Shown: piece after piece, positions 38,926-51,260 of the stretch
Position numbering within the stretch: the stretch's first letter is position 1
Layout: each line of letters opens with the position of its first letter
Source: Cornus controversa
Lineage: Eukaryota; Streptophyta; Magnoliopsida; Cornales; Cornaceae
Assembly: GCA_026545225.1 (NCBI GenBank)
Contig: CM048849.1
Span: 52,150,836 to 52,214,835, forward strand
Direction: 5' to 3'
Length of the DNA stretch: 64,000 nt
Position numbers and translations under genes: made by a program
Notes under the pieces: generated by a model
What the model saw: the letters and a program-made list of their open reading frames with translations, nothing else
Told to the model about the DNA's origin: nothing
The model's database searches: none

Positions 38926-39466
38926 GCGGGCCCGAGAATCCGAAAATGAAAAGGGTCCAAAACAAGTTTTCAAATAAAATACCTTCTTTACATATAATTT
39001 CACAAGCGCAAAAAAATTATAATAATACATATTTTATTAAAATGTCATAATCGACATATTTTGTTTCTGTATTATTTTTTAAAAAATTTAAGAACGTTCC
39101 TTTTTTAGATTGAATTAATTTTTTTTTTTTTCATGCCTAAATTCAAAATTTCAAATTGGCATAAGAAAAATAACCAACCTTATAACTATATACTCCAAGC
39201 AATATTCAAACTAACCTTAACATATGTGGTTTCTCTCTCTCTCTGTAACGAAAGTCATATCAATGCAAAATATGTACGCACTTTAAAGAGACAGAAAAGA
39301 AGTTCAAGCGTGTGGCTTCTATTTGATCATTAATTGACCGGTTGCCGAGTTAAAATGACAATAGGAAGATAAGAGAATCCGATCCTTACTTTCGAAAAGT
39401 GGAAATCATCTGCGTTACTGACTTTGGCTTGCTCCATATTAAAATATTTTTGATAAGCTTTTTAAC

Positions 39467-40280
39467 TAAATAGTACGGACACGAATACGAACACAAATAC
39501 GGATACGATATGAAACGAATACGGTGATATGATAAATTTTAAAAAAATAGAATACGAACACGACAGAAATACGATTATAAAATAATAATATATTAATATA
39601 TATTAAACAAGTTAACCAATATTCACAATACCATAAATTTAACAATAAAAAAAAAATATTACATAAATACTTCAATTTATTATCAAACAATTACTGTATT
39701 TTTAAAAAGAATGTTTTCATTGTATTCAAATCCACTACTAGAACCTTGCACGTTACTCATTTTTGTAATAACAAACAAATAAATTGAAATACAAAATATC
39801 AAACAAAACGACTTGCCTTTATGTTAAATAAAGTTCTATTGATTTATTTATTTTTTTGTCTCTAAATTTATTATTTAGAAATTTTATCTGACTACTTTTT
39901 ATTTTAAAAAATTTTTATTTTATAAAACACTATATTTACAAAGAAAATGACATAATAGTCATATTAAATGGTATATATGTCATTATAGTTCTTTCATGGA
40001 GTCAAGATGTCAGCTTTTAGAAGATGAGGGACTAAAATGTTCAAAAAAATAGTTCAAAGGAGTCTTTTTGCAACTTTAGATAAGTTCATGGGTTTTTTGC
40101 ACTTCTAAAAATTATAAAATGTACCCTACCATGTCCCCCGCGTGTCCTATCCGTGTCCCCCACGTGTCCTATTTATGTCTTTGCGATGTCCCCCGCGTGT
40201 CTCCAAAAAAAAATCAGAACACTTCTAAAGAGTGTCCGACACGGGTACGACACCTTTATATGATGTGTCTGTGTTTTTTA
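39467..40280. mobile_element. Putative non-autonomous element with GACACG-rich ends
   Basis: An 814-bp unit with ends TAAATAGTACGGACAC and GTGTCTGTGTTTTTTA, flanked by GCTTTTTAAC (39457-39466) and GCTTTTCAAC (40281-40290), a 10-bp near match. Subterminal DNA is full of ACGGACACG/ATACGAAC and CGTGTCC repeats. It resembles the intron 4 element at 9059-13679. There is no coding capacity. Superfamily is uncertain (Mutator- or hAT-like by flank length). Confidence 0.45.
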
Positions 40281-40721
40281 GCTTTTCAACCACTCAACTT
40301 CTTTTTTAATAAAGAAAAGTTCTATAAATTTCAATTTCATAGAAAAATGAGTTATACATATTTGTCTATTTAATTTCCATGAAAACGTTACACTATCAAA
40401 AGTGTAGATCCAGACAGTCACAAATAATGAGTCTTCTCCATCAAAGTTACAAGTTGCATTCAATTTAACCTTCAATTACAACTGAAAATTTGTTGTGGTG
40501 CAATCCATAATCTATAGTACCTTTTAAGTACTTTAGGATTCTCACCAAAGCATTCTAATGCTTTATATTCCCAGATTGCTCATGTATTTACTCAAAGGCC
40601 CACTGTATAAGCTAAGTCTGGTCTAACGTAGTACATTGCATACATATGATTTCCAATATTTCCAGAACACTCAAGTTGATCCACTACTGCCTTACTTTGG
40701 TTGTGCACTAGCTTCACACTT

Positions 40722-40880
40722 GGATCTATAGGAGTAACATACTAAAGTGATTGAAGTTCTTGGGAACTTTCTCATTGTAAATTGATTGAGTGAGAGCTAA
40801 GGATCTATAGGAGTAACATCACTAAAGTGATTGAAGTTCTTGAGAACTTTCTCATTGTAAATGGATTGAGTGAGAGCTAA
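40722..40880. repeat. 79-bp tandem duplication inside the copia RT
   Basis: GGATCTATAGGAGTAACAT starts at 40722 and again at 40801, with the following 60 bases nearly identical. It is a local duplication in the decayed element. Confidence 0.85.
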
Positions 40881-41925
40881 TCCTTGTTGAGATCTCACAA
40901 TCTTGATTCTCAAGATCACATCAGCCTCTCCCAGATATTCCTTCATGTCAAAGATTGAAGTTTGGAACTTCTTTACCTCTGATACTCTCAATGTGAGTTC
41001 CAAAAATGAGTAGAAGCGTTAAAGTAGTCAACTTCCTTTTTTTGTCTAAATCCTTTACCTACCAATCTCATTTTTTACTTGTCCAATGTACCATCTGATT
41101 TAAACTTTCTTCTTAATATCCATTTGCAACCTATCAGTTTACAACCTAGAAGAAGATCCACCAAAATCCATGTATTGTTGGACATGATTGAGTGCATTTC
41201 ATCATCAATTGCTTCTCGCCAAAATGAAGTGTCATGTGAAGACATCTCCTTGAAATAAGTTTTATGATCATTCTCAAGCATGAAAGTGTATAAGTTTGGT
41301 CCGAAATTCTTTGGCTTAGCAACTCTAGAGCTCTTTCTTGGTTCTACTTCTAGAGGTGTAGAGGCTTTCATCTTCTTTAAATCAGAGGAAGAAGAAACAT
41401 CTATTTCAATTTTGCTTTGTTTCTTCAAAAAAATATTTTTGAACAAACTCAATAATCATATGAGGTGAAGGAGTGTCTAGATTCAAGAATCTGTAATGTA
41501 AGCTTTACTGGTTGTTGAATAATCAATAAAGACACAATCAATGCATCTATAACCAATCTTTAACATTTGTTAATATGGGAATGTAACATGAGCTAAGGAG
41601 CCCTAGACTCTGAAATAACCAATATTCGGCTTTCTACTTTTTCATACTTTGTATGGAGTTGTGTTGACTTTTTTTATGTTGAACTTCGTTAAGAATATGA
41701 CAAGCAGATAATAGAGCTTTCACTCCATTTTGCTGCAGAGTGTAATAAGCTGTTAGTTGCTTCTCGATTCATTCATTTTGACAAAGTTTGTTGAAACTCT
41801 AAATTGATGTATTCTCCTCTTCTATCAAATTGAATAACTTTGATGCTTGAGTCATGTTGTTTTTTAACTTATGATTTATATCCCTTGAACTTTTCTACGT
41901 CCTCATCCTTAGTCCGTAAAGGATA

Positions 41926-41928
<3 letters not shown>

Positions 41929-41974
<46 letters not shown>
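41929..41974. repeat. (AT)n microsatellite
   Basis: About 23 uninterrupted AT units. Similar AT runs occur near 45402-45440, 54967-54997, 55517-55563, 56220-56250, 58886-58918 and 60098-60130. Confidence 0.95.
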
Positions 41975-41976
<2 letters not shown>

Positions 41977-43065
41977 TCTTGAATAATCATCAATAAATAT
42001 GATAAAAGTAACTTCTTTCACCATGTGATAGAAAGTCCATTTAACATATATCAATATGGATCAATTCCAATAGAGTTGATCTTCTCTCTATGGATTTGAA
42101 GTGTTTTTTAGTAATTTTGCACTTACTACAAATCACATATTGATCCATATGGTTAACCTTTACCACAAACTTTGAGGGTTAACTATTTGATTAATGAACT
42201 TAAAATTCACGTATCCTAGCCTACCATGCCATAAATCAAGAGACTCAACAATATAAGCAGAAATAATTTTATTCTCAATGTCAAGTTTAAACATACCATT
42301 GGTAATTTATTCTTTTTTTACAAATACACCATTCTTGGATATGATGGAATTGTTAGATTCAAAAATCATCCTGAATCCGTGCTTTTATAGAAGGGCTCCA
42401 AGACTAAATTATTGTGAACGTCAGAAACATGCAACACATCCTACAAAGTAATCATCTTTCCAGAAGGGAACTTTAACTACATCATTCCTTTACCTACAAA
42501 CAACCTTGGAGGAAGAATAACTTCCATGAACATTGACATGTCATCCCCTACTATTTCGTAGGTTTTGAAAGAGTTGTGATCCGCCGTGATGTAATAGTAT
42601 CGATTCACCAATCTACCTTATTTCCGATAACGAAAGCTTCAGTAACCAAAACAGTTAATTCTTCCTTTGTCTCCTTTTTCTAGTTCTTGTTCTCGATTTT
42701 ACGTTTTATGCAATCTTTATAAAAATGACTGATCTTGTGACATTAGTAGCACGTACTTCTTGTCTTTTGTGTTCACACCATCGCCCAGAACCTCTTTCAA
42801 AATTTTCAGAAGGTTTGGTTTCCGAACCTTTATTATTTTTTAATCTTCTTGATAGTTTTCTTGTCAAACATTTCCTCAATAACATGAGCTTTCACTATTG
42901 TCTCTTTAGAATCATGCTTGACATCATGATTTCTGATTTCTTCTTTGATGAAGATAGGTTGCATCAATCGCTCTAGGGTCATATCTTCATTTTTTATACA
43001 CGAGTTTTTTTTTCTTTTCCGAAAGTTAAATTGTATAAGGGAATTTACAAACAGAGGAGAACCCA

Positions 43066-43965
43066 AGGACTATTAATGTCTCGGCCCAAACCATGAAAAC
43101 AAACAAAATGACCGTTAACAAAAATGGTTGAAACATTCGGGTGGTTGAGGCTTGAGGCTTGGAGGAGAAGCCTTCCATTGGTCAATCTGGAGACTCCGGC
43201 GGCGGTCAAATGAAAGAAGCTGGCAGCTAGCCATTCTATTTATATAGTATATATAAGACATATTTCACTAAGTATTTAATATTAAATTTAAACTTAATTG
43301 ATAAATAACATATTAATAGAATATGCTAATTACAACTGCTGATCCCATAGAATATGCTAATTACAACTTGAATTGGTTAATCTGAAAATATTTAATCTGA
43401 TTTTTACGGGTTTAGACAATAACTTTTTTGCAATTATGTCAATATTTCGAGGCATTGAATTCGCACCTTGAAATTAAAATTAGAGCAAATTTAGTTCGAG
43501 TTTTGCTCCCAAATTCAAGGATGCCCAATAAAAATATGATTGAAAATTTATATTCCAGAGATTTGAATTGGGCTAATTGTGGGGTCCAGATACTGATCAA
43601 CACTTTCAAGGCACACAGAGACAATCGAAAGAAAGTTAATCATAACTGGTTCATAATCAAACTCTTTGCAATTCTTACATCCGAAAATATTAAGAAGATT
43701 TAATTCGAAAAAGATTCTTTATTGTGTAGGAATAGTATCACAGAGAATTATACATCTTTCTGAATGTGTAAGAATATATCACAGAGAACTATACATCATT
43801 CTGAAATTAATAAATCGAATATCTGTTCCGTATTTCTGTTCCTAAATTTACAGGAAATTTGTGTTTACAAACATATTGGCTTATTAACATAAAATCAGTA
43901 CGTTCTTCTCAAACCTTTTTTTTTTTTTTTTTTTCTATATATATCTAAACAACATAACTAGGTGT
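43066..43965. other. Intergenic DNA downstream of GLR-B
   Basis: This is 0.9 kb with no gene. A short tandem duplication (TAGAATATGCTAATTACAACT near 43316-43368) and AT-rich sequence are the only visible structure. Confidence 0.5.
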
Positions 43966-45396
43966 TTAATTAATGCGCATTTCAATATAATTTGGAGAGA
44001 CTGGAACCCTACGAGAATCTGTTGAATCTGCATTATTCAAGGAATGCATGAGTGGAAGTATCTTTTTCCAAGTACTTAGATGATTTGGCGTGGTGTTGCC
44101 TTTTCCAACTTCATGGAAGTGTCGTCGCTGTTTTCTTATTGAGTGAATGATGAATAGTAGTAAGCAAATGATGGAAGTGGCAACGTAGAAGACGTATAGA
44201 CCCCAGAAGTTCCAGAGGCTCAAGCGATGTCCATTGTTTTTGGCACCTTGGAGGTTTGAACAATCCGAGGCGGTAGAGAACCACTCCTCTTCCAAACTTT
44301 TAATAGTGCCATTTTCCAATAGTGCTAGAATGGCTTCAGAGACATTGGCAACTATCGGGGAACCTTTTTGGAAGACCTGCAGTTAGAGTAAGAGAAAGAA
44401 ATAATTAATTAATACTAGAGAAATTATTATATTTCACGAAAATTTCGTGTATTGAAAAATTCTACCACTAATAAAACTTCATCTTTTATGATTTTTAGCA
44501 TAATTAATACATATATTTTAAATTCAAAATAAACACACCTCATTCTATCATTATTATTATGACACAAGACTCAAGACTCCGAAGTCACCACAGAAAAGTT
44601 CAATTATGAAGGAAATAAAAGAGTTGAAGCCAGCACTCACAAAACCAATTCCTCCGAATTTATAAGTTGGTCCTTTGACCGTAAGTTGATCGCAGTACTG
44701 CTTGACAATAGCTTGTGCATAAGGAACTTCAAGAAATGCCGCTGAGATATTGCCATTCTTAAAAGCGTCCAGGTAGTCAGATTGGGTCCTAATGGTGTTG
44801 TTGATGTTTTCCTCTTTGTAACGAAGTACATTCACCAAGTAGTCTGTTACAACGCTAGTGCCATAGCAACCAACTTTGGCATTGTTCTTCTTCAGTGATT
44901 CAACATCTGCATCGAGTTGTGAGACAGTAAGCATTGAAGAGAAATTGGCAGTGTAGCTCTGAGTTACCACCAACACCACAAAAAGCCACACCGCCATCAC
45001 CACTCGAGTATGGTTGTGTTGAATCTTTTCCCCTGCAACAAAATTTATTCATCGTCTATATGAGAACAAATTAAGGGAAATATTCTCTAATTACATTTCC
45101 AATCAAATTTATGAATTTCAAAAACGTCACAAGTGTTTCATATGCACATCAATTTATTCCACATTCAATATTTCCATAACCACTAATTGTTTGATATGTA
45201 AATCAATTTTGGTTGATAATGTGCTTATTCTTGAGAGTTTGCTTTGACATTACTCAATAATCAACAATACAAATTCTAATCAATTGAAGACTATGATTTT
45301 CCTTGTTGAAACCATGTGTAAAACATTTTACAAACATATATACGCTTAAACATACTGATAATATATTCAATATAATAAAATGTTTTGGTTCAAAAC

Positions 45397-45444
<48 letters not shown>

Positions 45445-46959
45445 AGCGATACTTACTGTGAGCAAAGAAAAGTGAAGAGAAGGTGAACCAAAGAACATTG
45501 CCGAGTTGGTCCTTCCATGGGCCAAAGAAATCTGGATTTGAGCGGTGCTCCATTAACCAAATTATGAACATTGTGTACATCAAAATGGCCAAAGTCGCTA
45601 GCCACAAGTTCGTGGTGAAAGGGGTCAAAAACATCCATGCATTGGAAGTATAGGGCGTCACTGGAACCACCAGCGTCATGCCTGTCTCAGTAAATGGTAC
45701 AGTAAAGTCTGCGACCTTCAACCGTTTAGCAAGTATCGTTATATCACCCACGGCAGCGTCAAAAGTCTTCCGTCAAAATTTTTATGCACAGTTGGGTATT
45801 TGTTAGAAATAAATACTTGAATGGAGTAAAAAAAAATGTCAACAATATTCATATATAACTCATATATGCTTTAGTCAAGAGAAAAAAAAAAGTCAACAAA
45901 ATGCATGGATGATTCTTTTTTCGTTAAATCATTAGTAAACTTCATTGTTCATGCAAACTACCAAACCTAAATAGAAAAAATTATAATAAAAGTCAACTTT
46001 TTCACTTCTAAAACCAATAATAATTATAATAATTATTTTTTCCGATAAGATAAGATTGTATTGAGGATAAGGTGTTTGTACAAAAGGCTGGAAGAAACAG
46101 TCAATATGCATAGCTATACATCAGCAGCACAGATATATAAACATATTTAAATTGCTAAACAGAAATTTGGATTGCATGTCAAACTTTTGAATAGAAGCTG
46201 TGTTTGGAAAATTTTTCTGATATTTTTTGTATGGGTATAAGAAGTTGAGTGGCTTAAGATTTACATTGAAAAAGATTTCAAAAGTAACACTTATTTATGT
46301 TAGTGAAGCATAAATATGAGTTGTTGGTAATTTTTCTGAAAGAATATTAAATAATTAAAGGCACTTGTCATGTATTACAAGAAAATCAGTTTTAAAGCAT
46401 GGATAATTATGTGTGGCTTGACATGCATATAATCAAGGAAAGGGTTATGATTGAGAAGAATTTCAAGATTTATGAAAGTAAAAAAAAAAAAAATTGTCTC
46501 AAACTTGTAATCAATAAATAAAAAGAGAATGATTTTTCTCATCAAATGCTCAGTAATGAAAGACTTGATAAAAAAAAAAAAAAAAGGTTGGAGATGGGTT
46601 TATTATATATATATATATATATATACCTTGTCGGCGACACGATCAACTAAATCATCATAGCTGCCTGTGAAATTCTGAAATTCGTAGGGTAGCTGTAGAT
46701 CATACTTGGAATCCAAAATTTGAACCACCTCCTCAAATACACGGATACAAAAACCAGTGAATTCCTTTTTATCTGGGTTGTATTTTCCAAACTGGTCAGA
46801 AAACGTATTGACTGGAACTCCGATTTTCATTTTTGTTATGCTATTAGCTTCTGTGATGGAGCTTTGGGAGAGAGCGAGGATGAGAATGAAAGAAGCATGG
46901 AATAACAAAGAAAAAGGTACCCAAGCTGTATTAAGGCTTGTACTCCTCATCATCATCAT
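43966..46959 (-). CDS. GLR: GLR-B: second glutamate receptor-like channel lacking the amino-terminal domain
   Basis: Exons: 46959-46627, 45766-45457, 45032-44641 and 44376-43966; 1446 nt, 481 aa, GT-AG throughout, exon 2 and 3 lengths the same as in GLR-A (310 and 392 nt). It starts with four Met codons. The signal peptide (LLFHASFILILALSQSS) leads straight into S1 at KMKIGVPVNTFSDQF, with about 24 fewer linker residues than GLR-A. The Arg of DITILAKR, the pore loop ([20 protein letters not shown]), SYTANFSSMLTV in M3, AAFLEVPYAQAIVKQYC in S2 and M4 (FWGLYVFYVATSIICLLLFI) are all present. No ATD sequence lies upstream. The channel core is complete, so it may form or modulate amino-acid-gated channels. 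Its signal peptide is very close to that of GLR-A, so the two probably descend from one ATD-less ancestor. Confidence 0.88.
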
Positions 46960-47339
46960 TTGGAAACGAGAAGGACTCTTTGATTTAGCAACAATTTCAC
47001 AATCTTCAGAGAGAGGGTGAGAAATTTCATTTGAGGGCCCTTTAGGCTTTATAGTATAGAACTTGTGCAGTTGTGCCGCTTATAGAAATATCTTAGGCTC
47101 TTTCTGTCATCGGGTATATGACTTTTCTGCTTGCGCGTACACAAAATTCTCCCATATTTCGTTTGACCTTCAATTCACGCATATGGTATATATAATATAT
47201 TATATACATACATACTGACTTTTCTTTTTCGGTTGCGTGTAAACAACTATCTTTGACTCCATCACAAGGCTGATCTAAGTGATCTTTGATACTGTCTATT
47301 GTATTTGTCGTCACCTCGATCTCCTCCATCAAGTCTTGG

Positions 47340-47585
47340 AGAGGCATTGCCGCTGCTTGGAATCTCCCAAGCTGTGTTGTTGATGCTGAGTCATCGACTC
47401 AGCAGTAGCTCCTGTATGCGTTGTTGCAGTTTGGGTTGATTTGGGCTTCCTTTTTTTGTCGCTTCGTTTGTTGTCGGTCTTTTGGCCTTGCTCTGTGCCT
47501 GGTGCAGTTCGTTGTGCAGTTTTTCTCTTTTAATACAAAGCTTATTTACCGGGGGCTCATTTCATTGCCAGACAAAAAAAAATGG
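47340..47585 (+). mobile_element. Possible LINE 3'-end relic
   Basis: A T/G-rich segment (TTGTTGTCGGTCTTTTGG, TTTAATACAAAGCTTATTTACC) ends in an A run at about 47573-47582. This resembles the 3' UTR and poly(A) end of plant L1-type LINEs. There is no coding sequence to confirm it. Confidence 0.3.
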
Positions 47586-47701
47586 TTATAGTATATATAA
47601 AAAGGAGAACTTAATTTGACATTTCCCTAGGAGCCACAAAATTAACTAAAAGGGCAAGAAAAAGGAGAATAAAGAGAGAGATACAAGAAACCGCTTAGAA
47701 G

Positions 47702-48329
47702 ACTATGGCTTCAGAAACTTTAGAAGCTAACAGTACTGAACCTTTTTGGAAGACCTGCACAGAAAGAAAGCATGAACCTTTTTGGAAGACCTGCACAGAA
47801 AGAAAGCATGAAGAATAATTTAATTAATTACAATCAGTTACCCTAGCTAAGTGCATAAACAGCTAGAGTGAGTACTTGTCATTCTACATATTTTTTTATT
47901 TGAGATTGGCAATTTAATTAATTAGCGAGTAGTTACAGTTAAACAGTTCAGTTAAAAGATCAATAAACGGAGTTGAAGACAGTTTACAAACTTGATCTTA
48001 ATATATGCATATATATATATATAGCTAAAAAAATTATGTTTATTTATTGTAGCAATTAATTAACTTTGAGATATTAGAGAATGAAAAGAGTGCAAAGAAG
48101 CAATAATGTTTATTTTATTTGAATGTCTCTCCGAATCACCGTAGCGGTAGGGGGTTGGAGATTTATGTTCTTAACTCATAAATAAAAACTATTCTTAAAT
48201 AAAAACTATACTTAGGCTTCTAATCTCCTCTCACTATAGATGTGACATAATAATAAAATGGTTCCTAACTTCCACTAGACTCCAACGGTTGGTTAGTATC
48301 CTTATGTCACCAACAGCAGCATCAAAAGT
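47702..48329 (-). pseudogene. Nearly erased GLR gene relic
   Basis: Two exon scraps survive in correct order. 48329-48270 codes [20 protein letters not shown], the start of the pore-bearing exon. 47754-47702 codes VFQKGS...KVSEAI, the start of the last exon, and its splice-site region is duplicated (47716-47751 and 47776-47811). The M3/S2 exon is missing between them, and the signal/ATD/S1 exons are missing upstream, where promoter-like DNA homologous to GLR-C appears from about 48900. It is closest to GLR-C and lies in the left copy of the segmental duplication. Confidence 0.8.
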
Positions 48330-49311
48330 CTTCCATCAATTTTGATGCATAAGTTAAAAACAGACATCTTTGTCGATCAATAACATATAAACATGGATAC
48401 AAAATTGACAGGTTATAACTGATTGATCAGACTAGGTGTGTGTAACTTGTATACTTAACTATTCTTAGAAATTATAAAAAGAGAATTGTATTGATTGAAC
48501 TGATTTTTTTTTTTTTCTGAACAATACGTAAATGTCTATTTATAGGTACATAATTTTGGAGGTTAAGCAAGTTTAGGAGTTTTTTTTTTTTCATTTTCTC
48601 ACCTTTAGTTTCAATTTTTAATTAAAATAATATAATCACCGTTTTAGATGAAAAAAAAAGAAAAAAATATTTAAAGAAAATATATATTTAAAAAAAAAAC
48701 ATAAACACTAAAACATCATTTTAATATCCAGGATTTGAAAACTTACTTACAGTATTGTTTTAAAAGTATTTTGACAATTTATAAACAAAACAAAAATTAC
48801 CAAACATGTTTATTATAAAAATTTATTTTTATAAATAATAAACACTAAATATAAAATAAACGGTTACCAAAAGGATCATAGTATTTATAAACATGTATAA
48901 ATCACTTTTAGAGAGAGATGTGGTGGGAAATTTCGACTTACTGTCCAAGCGCAGGATTTATTCAACATGGGTTCAAAAGTCGCTGGACATGTTGAGAAGC
49001 CGAATAAAGATCTGCTGGTCTCACGTCATTTGATTTGGAAAGTAATTAAATCAAGCCAAAAAAAAAAACAAAATGGGGTTATCCCCAGTAGATTCCCGTC
49101 TAACCAATCAAAATCAACCTTTTTATTTATTTATTTTTATTATTTTTGCAGAACAACAAACAGGCCAAAGAAAATTAAGAAACAACCTCGTGAGTCGTGA
49201 CGAACCCGGTTTCGTATTTCATAAAGTATATATGTGATTTAACATTCATCTTTTTAAAAACTATAATTCATGAAAAATTATCTTGCCTCGAAAGAAATAT
49301 GTATTCTAGAA

Positions 49312-49507
49312 GAGTAATGCTACACATCTCGAATAAATATCATGAATTTTAACTCGAATCTATGTGGCAGGTGATATAATCCATTATTTTAGGAGATAAA
49401 ATTAAATGGTAAGTTATTATTCATGGGATTTCCTTCAGGTATTATCACTTGTCACATAGATTCGAGTTAAAATTCGTGAAATAAAATTGTGACGTTTAAC
49501 ATTTCTC
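49312..49507. mobile_element. Mutator-like MITE with 9-bp target duplication
   Basis: A 196-bp element with ends GAGTAATGCTACAC and ...TTAACATTTCTC. It is flanked by ATTCTAGAA on both sides (49303-49311 and 49508-49516). The homologous site in the right copy of the segmental duplication (near 60242-60250, GTCTTCTAGAATACG) lacks it, giving an empty site. A 9-bp duplication fits Mutator-like elements. The MITE cluster at 58.7-60.1 kb has the same ends. Confidence 0.82.
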
Positions 49508-50287
49508 ATTCTAGAATAAATTTCCCATCATTGGAATTCGGATTAGAGTGTAAATTTAGATTTTTCAATTCGACGTGGGTTTGAAAACAATCCTATGGCA
49601 AGAGAGAGATATTCATTCAGTGTCAACTGACCTCTTAGCCAAGAAATTATAGTAAAATGTAAAATCAACAAAAGAAGCCCACTACTTTGACGTTGAATTG
49701 GTGTACGTGTGTACAATTAGTCTTAGATAATTCCGGAGAATTGATCAATTGGCGCCAAGTACTATCTATGTGATGAAGAATATGTCAAACCTAATAGTTA
49801 CATGCATCACCTTGTATAGTATTCTAGTGAAATTCTTTGAACATTTCATTCCAATGGCTCTGAATTTCAAGTTTTCTTAACAAGTACACCAAGACGTCAC
49901 CAAACCGTTAGAAATTTAACTCCCAAGCATTTTGGGACAAAGGATTTCTTCATGCATCACGTGGAACTACTATATACATAATATTCTTACTTATTCATCA
50001 TTTAAAAAAAAAAAAACCCTCAACTTTTACGATTTCCTAGAAAACTCTTTTGAACTTTCATTATAATTTGCACAAAATTAACCCCTTTACTATTATTACA
50101 ATAACATGCAGATACCCCCTTGTTGCTTGTCAACCGTTACAATTGTAACAAAAAAATTGATATTTTTAAATTTGAAATCTCTATAATATCTTTTCTTTTT
50201 TTTTACCCAAATGACGTTGGATTATTTTTAAATTCATGAATCAACCGGTAATGTAAATAAATTTATCTTTATTTTTTTTGTTACTAA

Positions 50288-50927
50288 TGCTCTGTTTGGT
50301 TGGAAAGATACAAAAATAGATGGCAGAAAGAAGAGGAGGGATGGATGAGGGGGAAGAGATGATGTCTCTCTCACTTTTTGTTTGATTGGATGAAAGGATA
50401 ATAGAAATGATTGATGGAGTGACAACCAATTTTGTTTGGTTGGAAGGAAGAAAATGAGAGATTTTATATCATTTTTATCGATATACCTTCATTAATTGAG
50501 TTGATCAATCATGCATTGTCTATGTATTAAAAAAAAATTGTGACTCACTGTTTACATATTAAAAGAAAAATAGTGAATCAAAGTATGGTTAAAATACATA
50601 AAAGGGTAAAATAAGTCATTTCGTAAATACATGAAAGTTGTTTATGAGAGAGAATTGCATTATGGTTAAAATACATGAGGGTTAAAAATTAGCCATTTTC
50701 TATATAGTTGAAGGTTAAAATAGGTATTATAAATTTATAGGTTAATCTTTCACTATTTTCTTCCTCTGTTCCGTCCAATTTTTGACAAATAAAAAATTAG
50801 TAATTATCAACGGTTAGGAGGGATGCTTCATCCCTCCTTACTTCCTCCCTCTCTTTCCTTCCTTTCAACCAAACAAGACAACCCTCTCATTTCCCTCCTC
50901 AATCCTTCCCTCCAACCAAACAAAGCA
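50288..50927. mobile_element. Harbinger/Tourist-like MITE
   Basis: A 640-bp element with ends TGCTCTGTTTGGTTGGAAAG and TCCCTCCAACCAAACAAAGCA, flanked by TAA on both sides (50285-50287 and 50928-50930). The paralogous sequence near 60920-60945 (GTCACTAAAGATTATTTTATC) has a single uninterrupted TAA, an empty site. TAA duplications and CTGTTTGG ends are typical of PIF/Harbinger MITEs. No transposase is encoded. Confidence 0.88.
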
Positions 50928-51260
50928 TAAGGATTCTTTTATCATTTTATAATATATCATTGTTCTTTTTATTTTCATTTCTTTGAGGGATAAAATAGAA
51001 AATTAGATGTATGTTAATGTACAACGCTTTAACTAGGTGGGATAAATTGAAACTTTCAAATAGTTGAGAGAGTTAGTTGCATCAGGGTATTTGCAAAACC
51101 GTGAAAGTTATGGGGAATTTTTTTGGAAAGGGTTTTTTTTTTTGGAAGGTATTGAAGGTGATTTTTTTGTACCACTAACAAGTGAAGTGATGTTTCAAGT
51201 GGATTGAAGAAGGTAGAGAATTAAGCTAATTTCGGAGAAGATAAAAAAAAATCGGGAGCA

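Larger units (their letters stand above)
40380..43065 (-). mobile_element. Degenerate Ty1/copia retrotransposon
   Basis: On the minus strand, in the expected copia order: gag C-terminal sequence (43065-42833), a CCHC zinc-knuckle relic with CHKISHFYKDC (about 42770-42715, containing a stop), a GAG-preintegrase motif WHGRLGYVNFK (about 42240), an integrase fragment (DDYSRR, about 42000), a reverse transcriptase start with RKSSRVAKPKNFGPN and WREAIDDEMHSI (41380-41170), and a later RT part (SIFDMKEYLGEADVILRIKI, 41003-40797). Many stops and frameshifts are present. No LTRs were found. An (AT)n run interrupts the integrase. Confidence 0.85.
47702..51260. repeat. Segmental duplication, left copy
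   Basis: Blocks match the GLR-C locus in the same order: 47715-47830 with 54830-54900; 48105-48200 with 55640-55720; 48270-48370 with 56065-56160; 48900-49230 with 58325-58660; 49560-49930 with 60270-60700; and 50930-51250 with 60925-61140. Large parts of the gene are deleted here, and two MITEs are inserted. Confidence 0.82.
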
